From: Anthoceros angustus
Taxonomy: Eukaryota; Streptophyta; Anthocerotopsida; Anthocerotales; Anthocerotaceae
Direction of reading: 5' to 3'
Length of the DNA: 64,000 nt
NCBI GenBank assembly: GCA_010909165.1
Contig: MU008166.1
Span: 124,001-188,000, forward strand
Shown here: piece by piece, positions 11,421 through 22,676 of the stretch
Layout: the number at the start of each line of letters is the position of its first letter
Numbering within the stretch: position 1 is the stretch's first letter
Made by a program: the position numbers and the translations under genes
Notes under the pieces: model-generated
Told to the model about the DNA's origin: nothing
Databases searched by the model: none
What the model saw: the letters and a program-made list of their open reading frames with translations, nothing else

Positions 11421-11712
11421 AAATTAGAATTTGTCACAAATTTTATTGATGAAGAAGTAATAGATATTCCATTTGTCACAAGTAATGATGATATATGATC
11501 TTTAGGATGAAAGGTTACAGTAGCGTTGCTATGACCATTATTTTAGAATCCAAAAAGTGGGGACTACTCCCAACAATTGTGCGCAATCAGGTACCATGTG
11601 TGTGCGTAAGGATTTTTGTTACCCACCCATTTTAGAATAAAAAATGTGAGGACTACTCCCAACAACTATGTACAATCAGGTGTGCATAAGGATTCTCGTG
11701 GCACGCTTGAGG
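11224..11712. repeat. Right arm of ~500-bp inverted repeat
   Basis: Reverse complement of 9211-9721 with small indels. The inner edge falls within DUF26 coding sequence; the outer edge ends at 'gcacgcttgagg', matching 'cctcaagtgtgc' at 9211. The spacer between arms is about 1.5 kb and contains most of gene 1, the shared promoter and all of gene 2. Confidence 0.85.
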
Positions 11713-12609
11713 AGCTGGAAGAGCATACCAATGTTAAATGCTGAGCTTATCAAGGAAGAAGGAGGTACTACTTACATGGTCTTTTTTTTCCAATTTAAAG
11801 GAACAAACAATGTGCCAAAGGGACTCCAATTGCATTAACACATAGGTGAAAAGCATGTGTGAAGTTAAGGAATACAAGAATGGCTTCGTCACTTTACACT
11901 TTGATTTAACATCTACTTGTTTTAGGCATCGGATTTCTATTATAATAAAAGAATATTCTTTGGATATGTTATAATATATATTGCCTTCATTTATCCTAAT
12001 TTTAAGGTATTGTATATGCACTATTTTATGTAAATTTGATCCCTAATTAGGGACAAAATTTTGTTAAAATAATGCGCATATATGCTGCCTAAAACTTAGG
12101 ATTTAAATGCAATGAATATAATGTAATTATATAATTAAATTTATTAATCTATGATCTTAATCATAAATATTTTGACACATACTTAATTTAATTATTCTGA
12201 TCATCATTTTTGTCAATATTATCATATATTGAATGACTACTCATGTGTTGTATGATATATATGTATAATTTGATCCTCATATTTAATACCATATAGTATA
12301 CCGTATGTCAGTACTCATATGTATAAAAAAAATGTACTATATTTGTAGAATACGTATGCACATTAACGTATAAACAACGTTATAAATCATTGAGACATGA
12401 ATTTTCCAAGTTGTCTACCGAAGGAGTGTGGATCTCATGCCTGACATGCCGGAGACGCGTAAGTGATGTGAGGTCACCATGTTACCCAAGCATGACTCTT
12501 GGCTGACCAGTACGGCGTTCTTGGCTTCCGTCCTTAGTTGGTATGGAGCATGTGCAAAGGTTCTCATTGACCAGGGCATTGACCAGGGCAAAGAATTCCG
12601 TGGGAACAC
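11713..12609. other. AT-rich intergenic DNA, nothing recognised
   Basis: Short open frames only, strongly AT-rich between 11900 and 12400 with ATAT runs. No gene, RNA or repeat structure seen apart from the short doublet 'cattgaccaggg' near 12570. Confidence 0.5.
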
Positions 12610-13425
12610 TATAAGAATCGTAGGTATTTTACAACGCATATTACACCCTAATTTACAAGTTCATGTTATAAACACGATCATTTATACCTTTGTAGACCGA
12701 CAGCTTAACTAGGTTGTGAAACTGCTGATGTGGCAGGGAAGATTGCCATGTCAGCTAACCAGGCGGGTAGGGTTTCCGGGTAGCCGTTTTACAACTCTAG
12801 TTACAACGTTGTTCTCGTTAACAACCTAAGTGACAACGCCATTTACAATGTGGTTGTCTTGTAATCTAGGTTATAAAGTAGGTTGTTAATGGGTGACTGA
12901 CTTAATTAGGTTGTAAAAGTGGGTCTATTTACAACGTATTTTACAATATACCTTACAACCTCATTTACAACCTTCATACACCCTTACCTTATAACATAGA
13001 GTACAACCTTATTTACAATGTATGTTACAACCTACTATACAACCTACTGTACAACCTACTATACAACCTAATGTACAACCTCAATTACAGCGTCGTTCAC
13101 ATCGTCATTCACAACGTCGTTCACAGCGTCGGTCATAGCGTCGTTGAAAGCGTCATTCACAGCGTCGATCATAGCGTCGTTGATAGCGTTGTTGACAACC
13201 TCATTGACAGCGTCGTTGGCAGCCTCGTTCACAGTGTTGTTGACAGCGTTGTTGAAAGCCTCGTTCACATCCTCGTTCACAGCCCCGTTGACAGCCTCAT
13301 TCACAGCCTCGTTCACAGCCTCGTTCACAGCCCCGTTGACAGCCTCGTTCACAGCATCGTTGATTGCCTCATTCACAGCTTCGTTCACAGCCTCATTCAC
13401 AGCCTCGTTCACAGCCTCGTATTAT
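12610..13425. repeat. 12-bp minisatellite grading from 'tacaacct' to 'ttcacagcctcg' units
   Basis: From about 12630 there are scattered 'ttacaacct' words on both strands, becoming regular 12-bp units 'tatacaacctac' at 13025-13080 and then 'ttcacagcgtcg/ttcacagcctcg' units up to about 13425. Because the unit is 12 bp, frames stay open on both strands: the minus strand reads as repeated NEAV and the plus strand as VHSL or SFTA repeats. There is no start context or non-repeat domain, so these frames are repeat by-products. The gradient suggests one minisatellite family whose units diverged along the array. Confidence 0.8.
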
Positions 13426-13569
13426 TGTATGCAGCTCAATTTGGTTTGAGGGGTCATAGGTTGAGGTCCATGTGGACTAACCTTGCTTCCTTGGAACATC
13501 TGAAGTCTACGAGGTCGTTCACCAAGCGACCTGATCATGTTGTCAAGGATTTGCTAGCATCGGGAAGGC

Positions 13570-14024
13570 AAGCTGCCGCACTTCCCTGTGAACATGCCTG
13601 GACACTCCATGGCGGCCCAACCAACCTTTGTGTCCAAGTCCAAGTCTTACGCCTTCAAGAACCATGGCTCTGGCGTTGTGGTGGATTGACATGGCGAGGT
13701 CTTGGGAGAGCCAACAGCCACAGAGAAGGAGTTGGCTATGGGATTTGCTGCCGGAGGCACGAAGACACCGGGAGTGACCGAGAAGGAACGATGTCGATTG
13801 CTTGGGCAAGCATTTGATATGAACATGATGACCTGGTTGTTCAGCGCTGGAGTCGCTTACCACCTTCGAAACTAGAAGAAGGCGGGTTGAAGCAGCGCGT
13901 TTGGTGGGCAAAGGACATTCAAGTACTCGCATCTCAAGAGGAGAAGGCGAGTTTGGAGGGCAAGGAGAGTAAGCACAGTGAGGAAGTGTGCAAGCCATCT
14001 GAGCCACAACCACATGAGTGGTAG
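13570..14024 (+). pseudogene. Retroelement polyprotein fragment
   Basis: The plus strand reads, with a TGA at 13687-13689, KSYAFKNHGSGVVVD-stop-HGEVLGEP, then TATEKELAMGFAAGGTK and CRLLGQAFDMNMMTWLF. After an apparent one-base slip near 13870 it reads GGLKQRVWWAKDIQVLASQ and an acidic tail ending at TAG near 14022. The pattern E-x-E-x-AMGF-x-x-G-T and LGQAxD resembles a segment found upstream of reverse transcriptase in plant retroelement polyproteins and recalls the C-terminal part of C5 cytosine methyltransferases. The assignment is by pattern memory only. It ends exactly where an LTR-like sequence begins. Confidence 0.45.
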
Positions 14025-14240
14025 TTAGAATTGCATATGCGGAAGCGATTGCATTGAAGATGCTTTCTTAGCAATTGTATTAAGGTGGATCAAAGGTAGG
14101 CCTTATATAGCGGTTTACGAAGAGGTGTGTCCTTTCAACTACCATGCTAGTTAACTAACTGCACTTTATAGCTAGGTCTAGTTAGAGTAACCAACGTGAT
14201 ACAGAACCACGTGGTCTGCCTTATTTCTAACTCTCCCTCT
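14024..14240 (-). mobile_element. Copia-type LTR, inverted copy
   Basis: Reverse complement of 14395-14611 at roughly 80 percent by eye, sharing blocks such as 'tatgcggaagcgattgc', 'ggtaggcctt-tatagcggtt' and 'gtgtgtcctttcaacta'. In minus orientation its end would be the LTR 3' end. Together the two form a head-to-head LTR pair with about 155 bp between them. Confidence 0.65.
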
Positions 14241-14394
14241 CAGACACGCGCGAGTTGTTGTGTCTTGAAAGCTCCATAACACAAAAGGAGATATCACAGT
14301 TGAAGTCAGGCATCAATCACCTTCACGTTGGCCCCAAGAGTCAGTCACACTTCCTCGCACTGAGCCTGTAGCCTATAGAAACTCACGAAGAAGA

Positions 14395-14611
14395 GCACTA
14401 CCCTTAGTTGGAAATAAGACAGACCACATGATTCTGTGTCACCTTGGTTAGTTAATTGGATCTAGTTATAAATAGTAGTTAATTAACTAACAGGCTAGTT
14501 GAAAGGACACACCCCTTCGTAAAACCGCTATAAAAGGCCTACCTATGAACCTTTTAATATAGTTGCTAGAAACCATGTTCTAGGCAATCGCTTCCGCATA
14601 GCATCTCTAAC
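14395..14611 (+). mobile_element. Copia-type LTR end
   Basis: The segment is followed directly by a degenerate primer binding site, so it is read as the 3' end of a left LTR. It contains 'ctataaaaggcc' near 14530, a plausible LTR TATA region. No gag or pol follows it in the next kilobase, so the element is truncated or non-autonomous. Confidence 0.6.
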
Positions 14612-14612
14612 T

Positions 14613-14624
14613 TGGTATTAGAGC
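14613..14624 (+). other. Primer binding site, one mismatch
   Basis: TGGTATTAGAGC differs at one base (C to T) from the standard TGGTATCAGAGC and follows the LTR directly. Confidence 0.6.
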
Positions 14625-15485
14625 AATGATTCTCCATGGACTTGCTAGCTATTTCTTCCTTGTTTTTGATAGTAGAGAGAAAAGGAAATAGCATATCAAA
14701 TTAAATTTGTGCTTTTCTTAAGAGTATGAGGGACTCCAATGGTCCTAGATATACGTCTTAAAAAGAAAAAGAAAAAATAGATAAGAAAATTCACTTCACA
14801 ATATCATTGAGGATTTCAATAATCCAAGATGTGAGTCTTAGGTGTTTTTGATCATTTTCTGTATAAAGAAGAAGGTTCTCGAGAACATGATGGGTTGCAA
14901 GGGCTCTAGTTTTGTATCTCGTCAACCTAAGTGTTCATTATTAAAAGCAAATAGTTTAGAATTTGCATAAGTTAAAAGCAAGCAAATCTAGATTGAAAGG
15001 TTTGTGTTGTTAAAATATTCTTTTAGGTAGTCTGAAATGCTAGTCCAATCTAGAGTTTTTAATTAGAAAATAGAGTTTCTAATTTAGAATTTCTAAAAGG
15101 AAAAAAAAGACAATAGAAACAAACCATGAAAACCTACTGAGCTTGCCTAATATTGCTCCCGAAGTCTCCTTGATGTTTAAAACAGCTTTTGTGCTTACGG
15201 TCCTACGGAGAATGGAGTTGTGTTCAAGGGAGTCAGAGTTGCTTCCGGACGCTTGGCCGTGTTCCTCGAGAGTAGGTCTGTAGTCCTCGTTGGGAGTACG
15301 AATATTTTGTACTAGCTGTTCAGTGTGTTGGCAAGCTATCTCTGCACGTTGCGATCGCGGACTGGTGGAAAGATGCAGACATACATCTCTAGGTCTCGGG
15401 GAGTGGAAGAAGGAGAATGTATGGATTAAACAAGACTCAGGTGGTATACAGAGACGTGATGGCCTTGGGGTTCGTCGACGATATA
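14625..15485. other. No gene seen; LTR-element remnant then DDB1 3' flank
   Basis: AT-rich DNA with purine runs (14755-14800) and no coding signature up to 15100. The last ~300 bp before 15486 lie downstream of the DDB1 stop and should include its 3' untranslated region and poly(A) site, which I cannot place. A minus-strand open frame (15079-15522) has no family features. Confidence 0.4.
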
Positions 15486-18400
15486 CTAGTGCAGTCTCGT
15501 GAGCTCCTCTACTCTTTTGCACAGCTCCTCAACGGAGACATCCAACGAGCTTGCTATCTCTTCCATTCTGTTACGATTCAAGTCGAGGAAGGATTCAATC
15601 AGATCACCATCTAAGAAGTTCCTGGCCTCCACAGTCTTCCGCTCGTTGCTGAATGACCGCCACTGTTCATGGCTGAGGCCTCCAACGCCTTTTATTACCT
15701 TCACCAGGCTTTGTTGCAGCTTGAACAGAAACTGGTATTGCTCCTGTGGGAGAGAAGCAATTACCCCGATAACGCCATTGACGGTTCCAAAGATGACAGT
15801 GGGAATCTGGCTTGCCTCACTGTCAGGTAACCGCATCACCAAGGACCCATGCCGGAAGCGATTCACCATCTCACCAAGATGGTACTCGCCAACCACCTCT
15901 AGTCTCCCCCGTTCTTCATCTGTGGCAGCATCACTGTTTTTCCTCACAGTGAACAAGTTAAAGCTATTCTCGGCTCCAAGAAAGGTGTCATCGTCAAGGA
16001 TTTCAGTAGCTGTCATCCAATTTGCATTGTAATCTCGAGCGCGCTCCTCTATAGCTCCCTCCTCAGGCTGTGAACAATACAACACTATGTGAACACTGAC
16101 ACCGGTAGAAAACCTAACAAAACGGGAGAACACAAGACTGCAGGGTATGCTCCGGAGCGTCTTCAATCAAACAACAACTTACCTTGTAGATCAGAAGAGA
16201 AATGGATTTCATTAGATCACCAACCACCACAAAGTCTCCCCGTGACTGGACAAAAAGTGCCAATATGTGACCATGATGCCCACACTCAGGCTGCAGCTCG
16301 CGTGAGCCATCGTCCCGTACAGTCCACTTGTACAGCTGAATCTTTTGATTAATACCAGCTAGCAACTTCCCATTGAAGGCATTCAGATTGTAGACAGCTC
16401 CCTTGGTCTCCTTTTCTGTAATGAGCTGCAGCTTCCCGTCTTCTACCACAAACACAAGAATCCTTCCCTGCAAGAAGACACCAGAAAGCAGAAATTTTTA
16501 TACTTGCACCATACATTCTTCAGTTTAACTCAAATAAATACCTCTGCCCTCACCTTACTAGGCTCATTTTCCTCGGGGAGGGCATATGCAGTACCCACAC
16601 AATAGTAAACACTGGGATCATCACTGAATGAGCAAGTAATGATCGAGCATCCATTCTCATATGCATCAAGAGTGTGCGAGCCAATAATCTCAAACGTCTG
16701 GTCATCGATTAGCCTAACGTAATGTGTCTCCATGTCCTCATTAGAAGCACTTTGTGAGTATTTTGCACTGCAAATCCCAAAAGTTCGAGAATGCTCCTGA
16801 TGACAAATCCTGCGAGGATGCTCTCCAAGAGGAACAGTTCGAATGTGAAGCTTCTGTATGTCGTCAATGGTTCCAATTGTGAGTGCACCTTCCTTTCCAA
16901 TTGCCAAGCTGCCAGCATTGCAGAAATGGACATCGAAGCAACCCATGTGAGAAACACACAACAGCACAACAGCACAACAATGCATCTTCAGTATTGCAAG
17001 CTTTTCAAGAAGATTGAGCAGCAAAGAATGGCATAAGGATGTGTCAGGAATCACCTGTCTGGAAAAGGAGCGGAGTTAAATGGACACATATGGTTTACTT
17101 CCTTCAGATTAACATTGCTGTAGAGCAGTTTGCGGTTACTGCTGTAAATTACCGTTGGACGATCTGAGGCTGCAAACACATGCGTAGCATTCTTGGACCG
17201 AAAAGTCCGCAGAGTAATTGGCTGAGTGCCAAGAGAAATTTTCTTTCGATCAGTTAGAAAACCACTCTGGATGTCCAGCACAAAATTGAAGAGATGCCCG
17301 TCCCCGAGGGCGCATAGTAAATAAGGTATCTGGCATAACATCAAAAAAGATGGTGAGCACCTGTCCAGCTTCAACATGATACCAAAAACGGACGAATAAA
17401 TCCCAACAATTAGATCTTGCTCCTTCAGCTTTTGGAAGCAAAATACTAGGGCTTACCCCTTCAAATGCACAGAATAAAACAGAGCGGGGAATGATCTCTC
17501 CTCCTAAACTTTCTTTGGCTATCAACTCCAAGTTTGGAAGTGAGAAAATTCGGACAGTGATATCTGTCCACATCCCTACAGCTGCTAAGTGGCTCCTGTC
17601 AGGATTGTCTCCAACTGGATTGATGTCAAGACACGATATTTCATATTCGAGCTGGACATGGCGCAACTGAGTGAGTGTCCTTAGCCCTATTTCTAGATAT
17701 ACCAGATTCCCACCACCTGTAGCCAAAAGGACCTGCCATGAACATTAAATGTAAGTGATTCCCCCTCTCACAAAGGGGATGGTTCAATAAAATTTGGAAA
17801 CAAACCTGTGAAGCATTTGCAGTAGCGACATTTATGGAGATTCCTGGTGGAGCCTTCCACTCTGTCAAAAGTGTTCCAGATGATGCATCTACTAACCGAA
17901 GTGAGCTTGCTGTCACCTACGATGAGTGTAAGATTATCAGAAACGTGCAACAAATCGCGCACTTGCCAACAGCAATCAATGGACTTGCTACTTTGATAAC
18001 AGCAGACAAGCCTGTCCACAATGCCAATTGAACTGCTGGACCTGAACCAAACCTGGATCAGCTGGTCATTGATTGCATTGTGACAGAACAAAGTTTGCCC
18101 GTCAGACTCAAAGCCTTCAATCTCTGTCTCCTCCAGTTCATCATCATCATTCATTGCTAATACACGTGTTTCACTTATGAAGCTTACAACCAGAAACTTA
18201 TCATATGCATCCATTGATGATGCACGCAGCGACCACATCCCCTTAATGCCTTGCAACTCTGCAGAAGCCTGTAATGCCGTGACATCAGCAATTGGGACAG
18301 AAGCCAAGTAGATCAAAGTACAAAAGCAGATAACCATCAAGACTTGATACAAGATAGCTCACCTGCTCATTAATGCCGATGCCATTCCGAACAATCCGGA

Positions 18401-21400
18401 GAGAGCCATCCTTAAACGCTCCAGAACATGTGACTACTTGGCCCTGACCCTGCCTCTCAAGGTCTACTACACACAAGTCTACTATAGGTCCAAGATTTAC
18501 AAAGCTCTCCAGGACCTCCACATAGGACCCTTTCGCATCTGTCTGCGAGTTCAATCTAATGAGCTGCAAGGACAACAGTATAATTAGAGAAGTACAGGCA
18601 TTAATAACACAATGCAACAGCATACTGATGCCCTATCAATCACATAACCTGTTGTGGCACAACAAGGTAGCGTCAAAACAAATAAAACATTCACTAACAA
18701 TATGCAGAGAGATCATCAAATCCAAAAGCACAAGGCACACTGACCTGCGAGTCTCCGTAACTAGAACCAACATAGACCACTCCGTTGTCGAGGTACGCTA
18801 AGGTTGAGGCAGCAGACGTTTCTCCCAGGGGCTCCACCTTCAATCCCTGCACCCTGGAAGACGAAACAGATCCTGTGACTGGCAACTCAATCCGACGTAC
18901 AGCCATCTCAACCTGAATGTTATTTGATGAATTACTTTTCATTCTCGTGAGTGATCACAAGAAGATGAAGCATGCCATTATAGTCGCTCAAGAGGTAGCG
19001 CGACCCATCCGAATCAACTCTCCCATACGCCTTGGTGATTGACTGAAAGGGATGAAAGTACGGCCTTAGAGGGATATCCTGGCAATTCTTACAGCATAAA
19101 TCGGCAAGAAAGTCCACAGGGCATGCATAACATTGCAGTGTCCTACCTATTCATACTTTCAAACAATCACCAAAACAACCCGTGGGAACTCTTGAACCTG
19201 GTTGTATTACCGGCCGAATTGGGATTGCTTTGAAGACCTTTCCATTATAGTAAACAATGGTCTGTTCCCCAATGATAATCGCTCCTCCAAGGGGAAGAGG
19301 GACAGGAATTAATAAACTAGCACCATTATCTAAGTTGTTCTGCGACCACGGGCCGTCTCCAAAGTCCTTCTCCTTCAGTTGCACCTCGTAAGTTTTCACA
19401 TGACGAGCATCCTTGTTGTCCTGCAAGCCAAAGCCAGCATATTATACATGCATGCTTGAGCAAAGACTTTCTTCTGTCTTACTTCTGCAGCTTTTCTGGA
19501 CTTCTTTAAGAAAATTTCAAGCAAAATGACTTAGAGCAACAAAAGAAGAGGCATGCCTGGTATAAAACAGCTATTGTCGGCTTTGGACACCCATACAGAA
19601 ACTTGATGTCCAGAACTTGCAATTCCTCCAGCCTGCAGCAAGAATTGAGGCGTGTGATTTTTCTGTCATATGCCCCTACTTTGCCGACCAAGTTCGATCA
19701 GGCCCTGGGACATTTTGACGGGAAGCTATCCAAAGACAAATCACCTCGGTACGCAGATCTCAAACCCTGTTCATTCTACGACGTCTAGCAGATAACATTG
19801 AACAGGAAAGAGAAAGGTTAAAAAATTACCTGATGTTGAAAGCTTCCTTCAGGTGCCCCTTGGGATCAATTGGGATGACCTGCCAGAATTCCAACAGGCC
19901 CATGGTATCAAATTGTACGTACCAAAACAACCTTCAAATATGTTTCCTACTGAGAACCAAAAACCAGCAGTATTTCTGAGGAAGAAGGGTAAAAATCCTG
20001 CCACGCCATGGTCTGAAGTATGCCTCTTTAAGATGATTGGAGGGTTTAAGTTCAGCTACAGCTGTAGATAAGCTACAGCCTCAGTTTCTACAAAGGAAGT
20101 CCCAACAGTAGGTCAACAGCAAGAACGTAGCCCTACCTTAAACAGTGAGTCATAAAGATGTAGCCCTATGAGTCTGCAATCTGGATCGACAATACCAATC
20201 TGCATTCAAAAGTTGCCACAGAGATCAGTGCCACATCATAGGGAGCAATCCACTGTCAAACATATGCCAAAGAATTTACCGGTCCATTGTCTGCAGGACG
20301 CCCTATTCTGTCAGACACATCCCCCATGGCTCTGTAGCAAGAATATTATCACATCAGCTTGCATCCAATTTCCCATTCCAGCTTGTGCAGAGACATAAGA
20401 GTGGTGCAAACCAGTAACTTAACGACAGCAGCTGGGGTTCTGGGCCATATTACTTGGTGACAAGTTCACTGTTTTCCGAATCCCAGCTGAGAACACAGAA
20501 CTTGTATCGTTCTGTAGATATGAACAGAACATCTTGGAATTCATTCTGAAATCATCCACAAATTAGGTTCCAAATCCGAGCACTCAGAGAATAAGGTCTT
20601 CTCTGAATACTGATACGAACTTGACACTTAAGTACAACAGAAGTGTGCTAGACGAACCGGAGGACGAAAGAGTTCAAGTGTGGCAATCCGTCCATAAATT
20701 GGAACGTCAAGCATGGGCTGCGAGAGAGCACACAGAAAAATGACCTTAAATACGAATGATACAACGCCATGCGGAACAAATCTCAGGTTGCTAATACCAA
20801 GGCAAGCAAAAGAACAAGTTTAGACCTCAGGGTCTAATTCCACATACCTGCAATCCTTGAGATGTAAGAAGATGGATCTCTATACGAGTGCATTTTCTGC
20901 AGTAGAAAGGTTAAGGATCCATAACCCCTTCAATCGCCTAGATCCACATTCAGCTCACAAATTGACCAGAATTACAGTCCAGCACAGCGCTAAGCAGGTA
21001 CATCCGTCCACATTAATGAGAATGCAAGTGACCTGGCTGAAGCCCCATTTGGACCCGATGTACAGACTGATACAACCCGCTCTTGAAGCTAATGAACATA
21101 TGCCACCTCCACAGCCCTCAACTGCAACTTCTTCTTAGTCCACGTTGAACCCTAATGACGTGCAGCACAGCTAGACCCCTCCTGACTCCCCCAGTGCGAT
21201 GCAGCCATAGACGACTTCAACCTACCCCTAATTGCCTACACCAACCTGCCAGCTAGCAGATCTCGAAGCAATGAATCTGCCACTGTACTACCCCTCTGTA
21301 AGGCCACATAAACCCTAATCGTGTCCTGAGCAGCTAGACCCTCCATCAGTTCACTGCAGCCATGAACGAATTCAACCTACCCCTGTTTGCCTACACCGAG

Positions 21401-21580
21401 TTCTAGCTTCCCGGCTTCCTGCACGTTACCGTGAGAACCAAACCAGATACAGCAGGACAACAAGGAGAAAGGATACGCAATGATGAGGTTGAGCTCATTG
21501 GGGCTGGTGAAGTTGCCAACGCACGAGTGCGTGACGTTTGTGGGCTTGTGCGCGGTGACCACGTAATTAAACACACTCAT
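15486..21580 (-). CDS. DDB1: DDB1, damaged-DNA-binding protein 1 (CUL4 ligase adaptor)
   Basis: DDB1 links CUL4-RBX1 to WD40 substrate receptors and acts in the nucleus in nucleotide excision repair, light signalling and chromatin control. I rebuilt 19 exons on the minus strand: 21580-21477, 20896-20848, 20717-20658, 20545-20454, 20331-20280, 20199-20137, 19879-19830, 19632-19557, 19420-19211, 19042-18936, 18853-18745, 18563-18363, 18268-18053, 17916-17806, 17732-17457, 17329-17055, 16908-16554, 16467-16183 and 16067-15486. They sum to 3273 nt, 1090 aa, which matches plant DDB1 (about 1088). The N-terminus [20 protein letters not shown] and the C-terminus [15 protein letters not shown] are family hallmarks. 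Stretches such as [61 protein letters not shown] and DYNANWM show the three beta-propellers and helical tail are complete. All introns are GT-AG except intron 8 (19556-19421), which starts with GC. Start: the ATG at 21580; open frame before it is not conserved. Apparently intact. Confidence 0.97.
19421..19556 (-). other. GC-AG intron 8 of DDB1
   Basis: The conserved junction [17 protein letters not shown] requires the donor CAG|GCATGC and the acceptor TTGCAG|GACAAC. No GT donor nearby keeps the frame. Confidence 0.85.
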
Positions 21581-22028
21581 GGCGGGAAATCTGTGGGTCC
21601 TGTTGATTCCCAGCGCCTCGCAGCACGACGCACATGCTCCAGCAGCTTCAGAGGCTAACAGATTGGCGGGGTTCCAAGTCGAAGGCAGAGGAACCCCGGA
21701 CCAGCTCAGCTTCTTGCAGACAGCAGCTAACGAAATAGCTGACAAAGTTAATCGTTTTGCAATTGTTTTTTATGAGTCAGCCCCAGCAACAAACAAGCAT
21801 GAAATACAACACCATATACATATGAAGCCCTGAACTTAAATTAAGCCTATGCAATCATGGAGTTGAGCAACTTAACAATGAACTCTGGCCTCTTCTCTTT
21901 CCACGTACAGTTGTGAGCTACCACTGCCATCCACCATTCCGGATCCCATTTGGCCCGTTGTCCCATGGGGGCAACGTATTGCTACGCATGACGTCGTTCG
22001 TTCGCGATGTCATGTTTCCGATAACTAT
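21581..22028. other. DDB1 upstream region
   Basis: Sequence before the DDB1 start codon; should contain its promoter and 5' UTR. No clear TATA box in the right place was found. A short AT-rich run lies near 21760-21850. Confidence 0.4.
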
Positions 22029-22116
22029 GGAGAGCGGATTTTTTTATTGCGTAATGGCGTGTCACTCATGGCGGAGAGCGGATTTTTTCATTGCGTAATG
22101 GCGTGTCACTCATGGC
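22029..22116. repeat. 44-bp tandem duplication
   Basis: Two adjacent 44-bp copies (22029-22072, 22073-22116) starting 'ggagagcggatttttt' and differing at one base. Confidence 0.9.
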
Positions 22117-22235
22117 AGACCTTTTTTATACTAGGGGGAGCAAATTTATATCGCTGATGTGGTTGTCACGGATCCCACAAGAGACTCTATAAACGAGCAT
22201 GTTATTATCAAATCCCCGGGCTGGGCGGCGGAAGG

Positions 22236-22676
22236 ATGCGCAATCAGCAAGACTCACAAGTACTCTCCTATGCAAGACGACCATGTTTTCATCCCCTCGA
22301 GACTCATGGGGCTATGGGCAAGGACTTCTCTAGGTTAATTAAGGAGTGTGCAAAAGCCTATCACAGCCACAGGAATTGGAGGGGCCTCCCCCTTTCCTTC
22401 GTGGTGGCTTTCTTTCGCCAACGGGTTTCCATAGCTCTACAAAAAGCGCTGGCTAGCGCTGTTTATAGGACGGCTACGTGCACAGGACTAGCGGCTTCTT
22501 TGGCACCGATGTTAGCTAGGCCCTTCATCATCCCTGATCACGATATCATTGGTGCAGGAGGTAGTTACGGGAAAGGCATTCGAAGGACTAGGACTTCCCC
22601 TTTTACTATTAGCCCTTTTTGGGTTGTTCCTCCTCGGACTTCAGGGGTAGATGGGATTCCCCATCTCGCCTATTAA
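22236..22676 (+). CDS. Unrecognised 146-aa open frame
   Basis: An ORF with a balanced composition and a central stretch, AYHSHRNWRGLPLSFVVAFF then RQRVSIALQKALASAVYR, that looks amphipathic. No domain is recognised. It has no neighbouring gene partner and lies in intergenic DNA with repeat features, so a transposon-derived fragment is as likely as a gene. Confidence 0.2.
   Translation: MRNQQDSQVLSYARRPCFHPLETHGAMGKDFSRLIKECAKAYHSHRNWRGLPLSFVVAFFRQRVSIALQKALASAVYRTATCTGLAASLAPMLARPFIIPDHDIIGAGGSYGKGIRRTRTSPFTISPFWVVPPRTSGVDGIPHLAY

Noticed and set aside
13068-13412. NEAV-repeat protein on the minus strand
   Set aside because: It is a by-product of the 12-bp minisatellite; it has no non-repeat domain or clear start and is matched by open frames in other directions.
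21581-21745. N-terminal extension of DDB1
   Set aside because: The family begins with the [12 protein letters not shown] stretch at 21580; the frame before it is not conserved.
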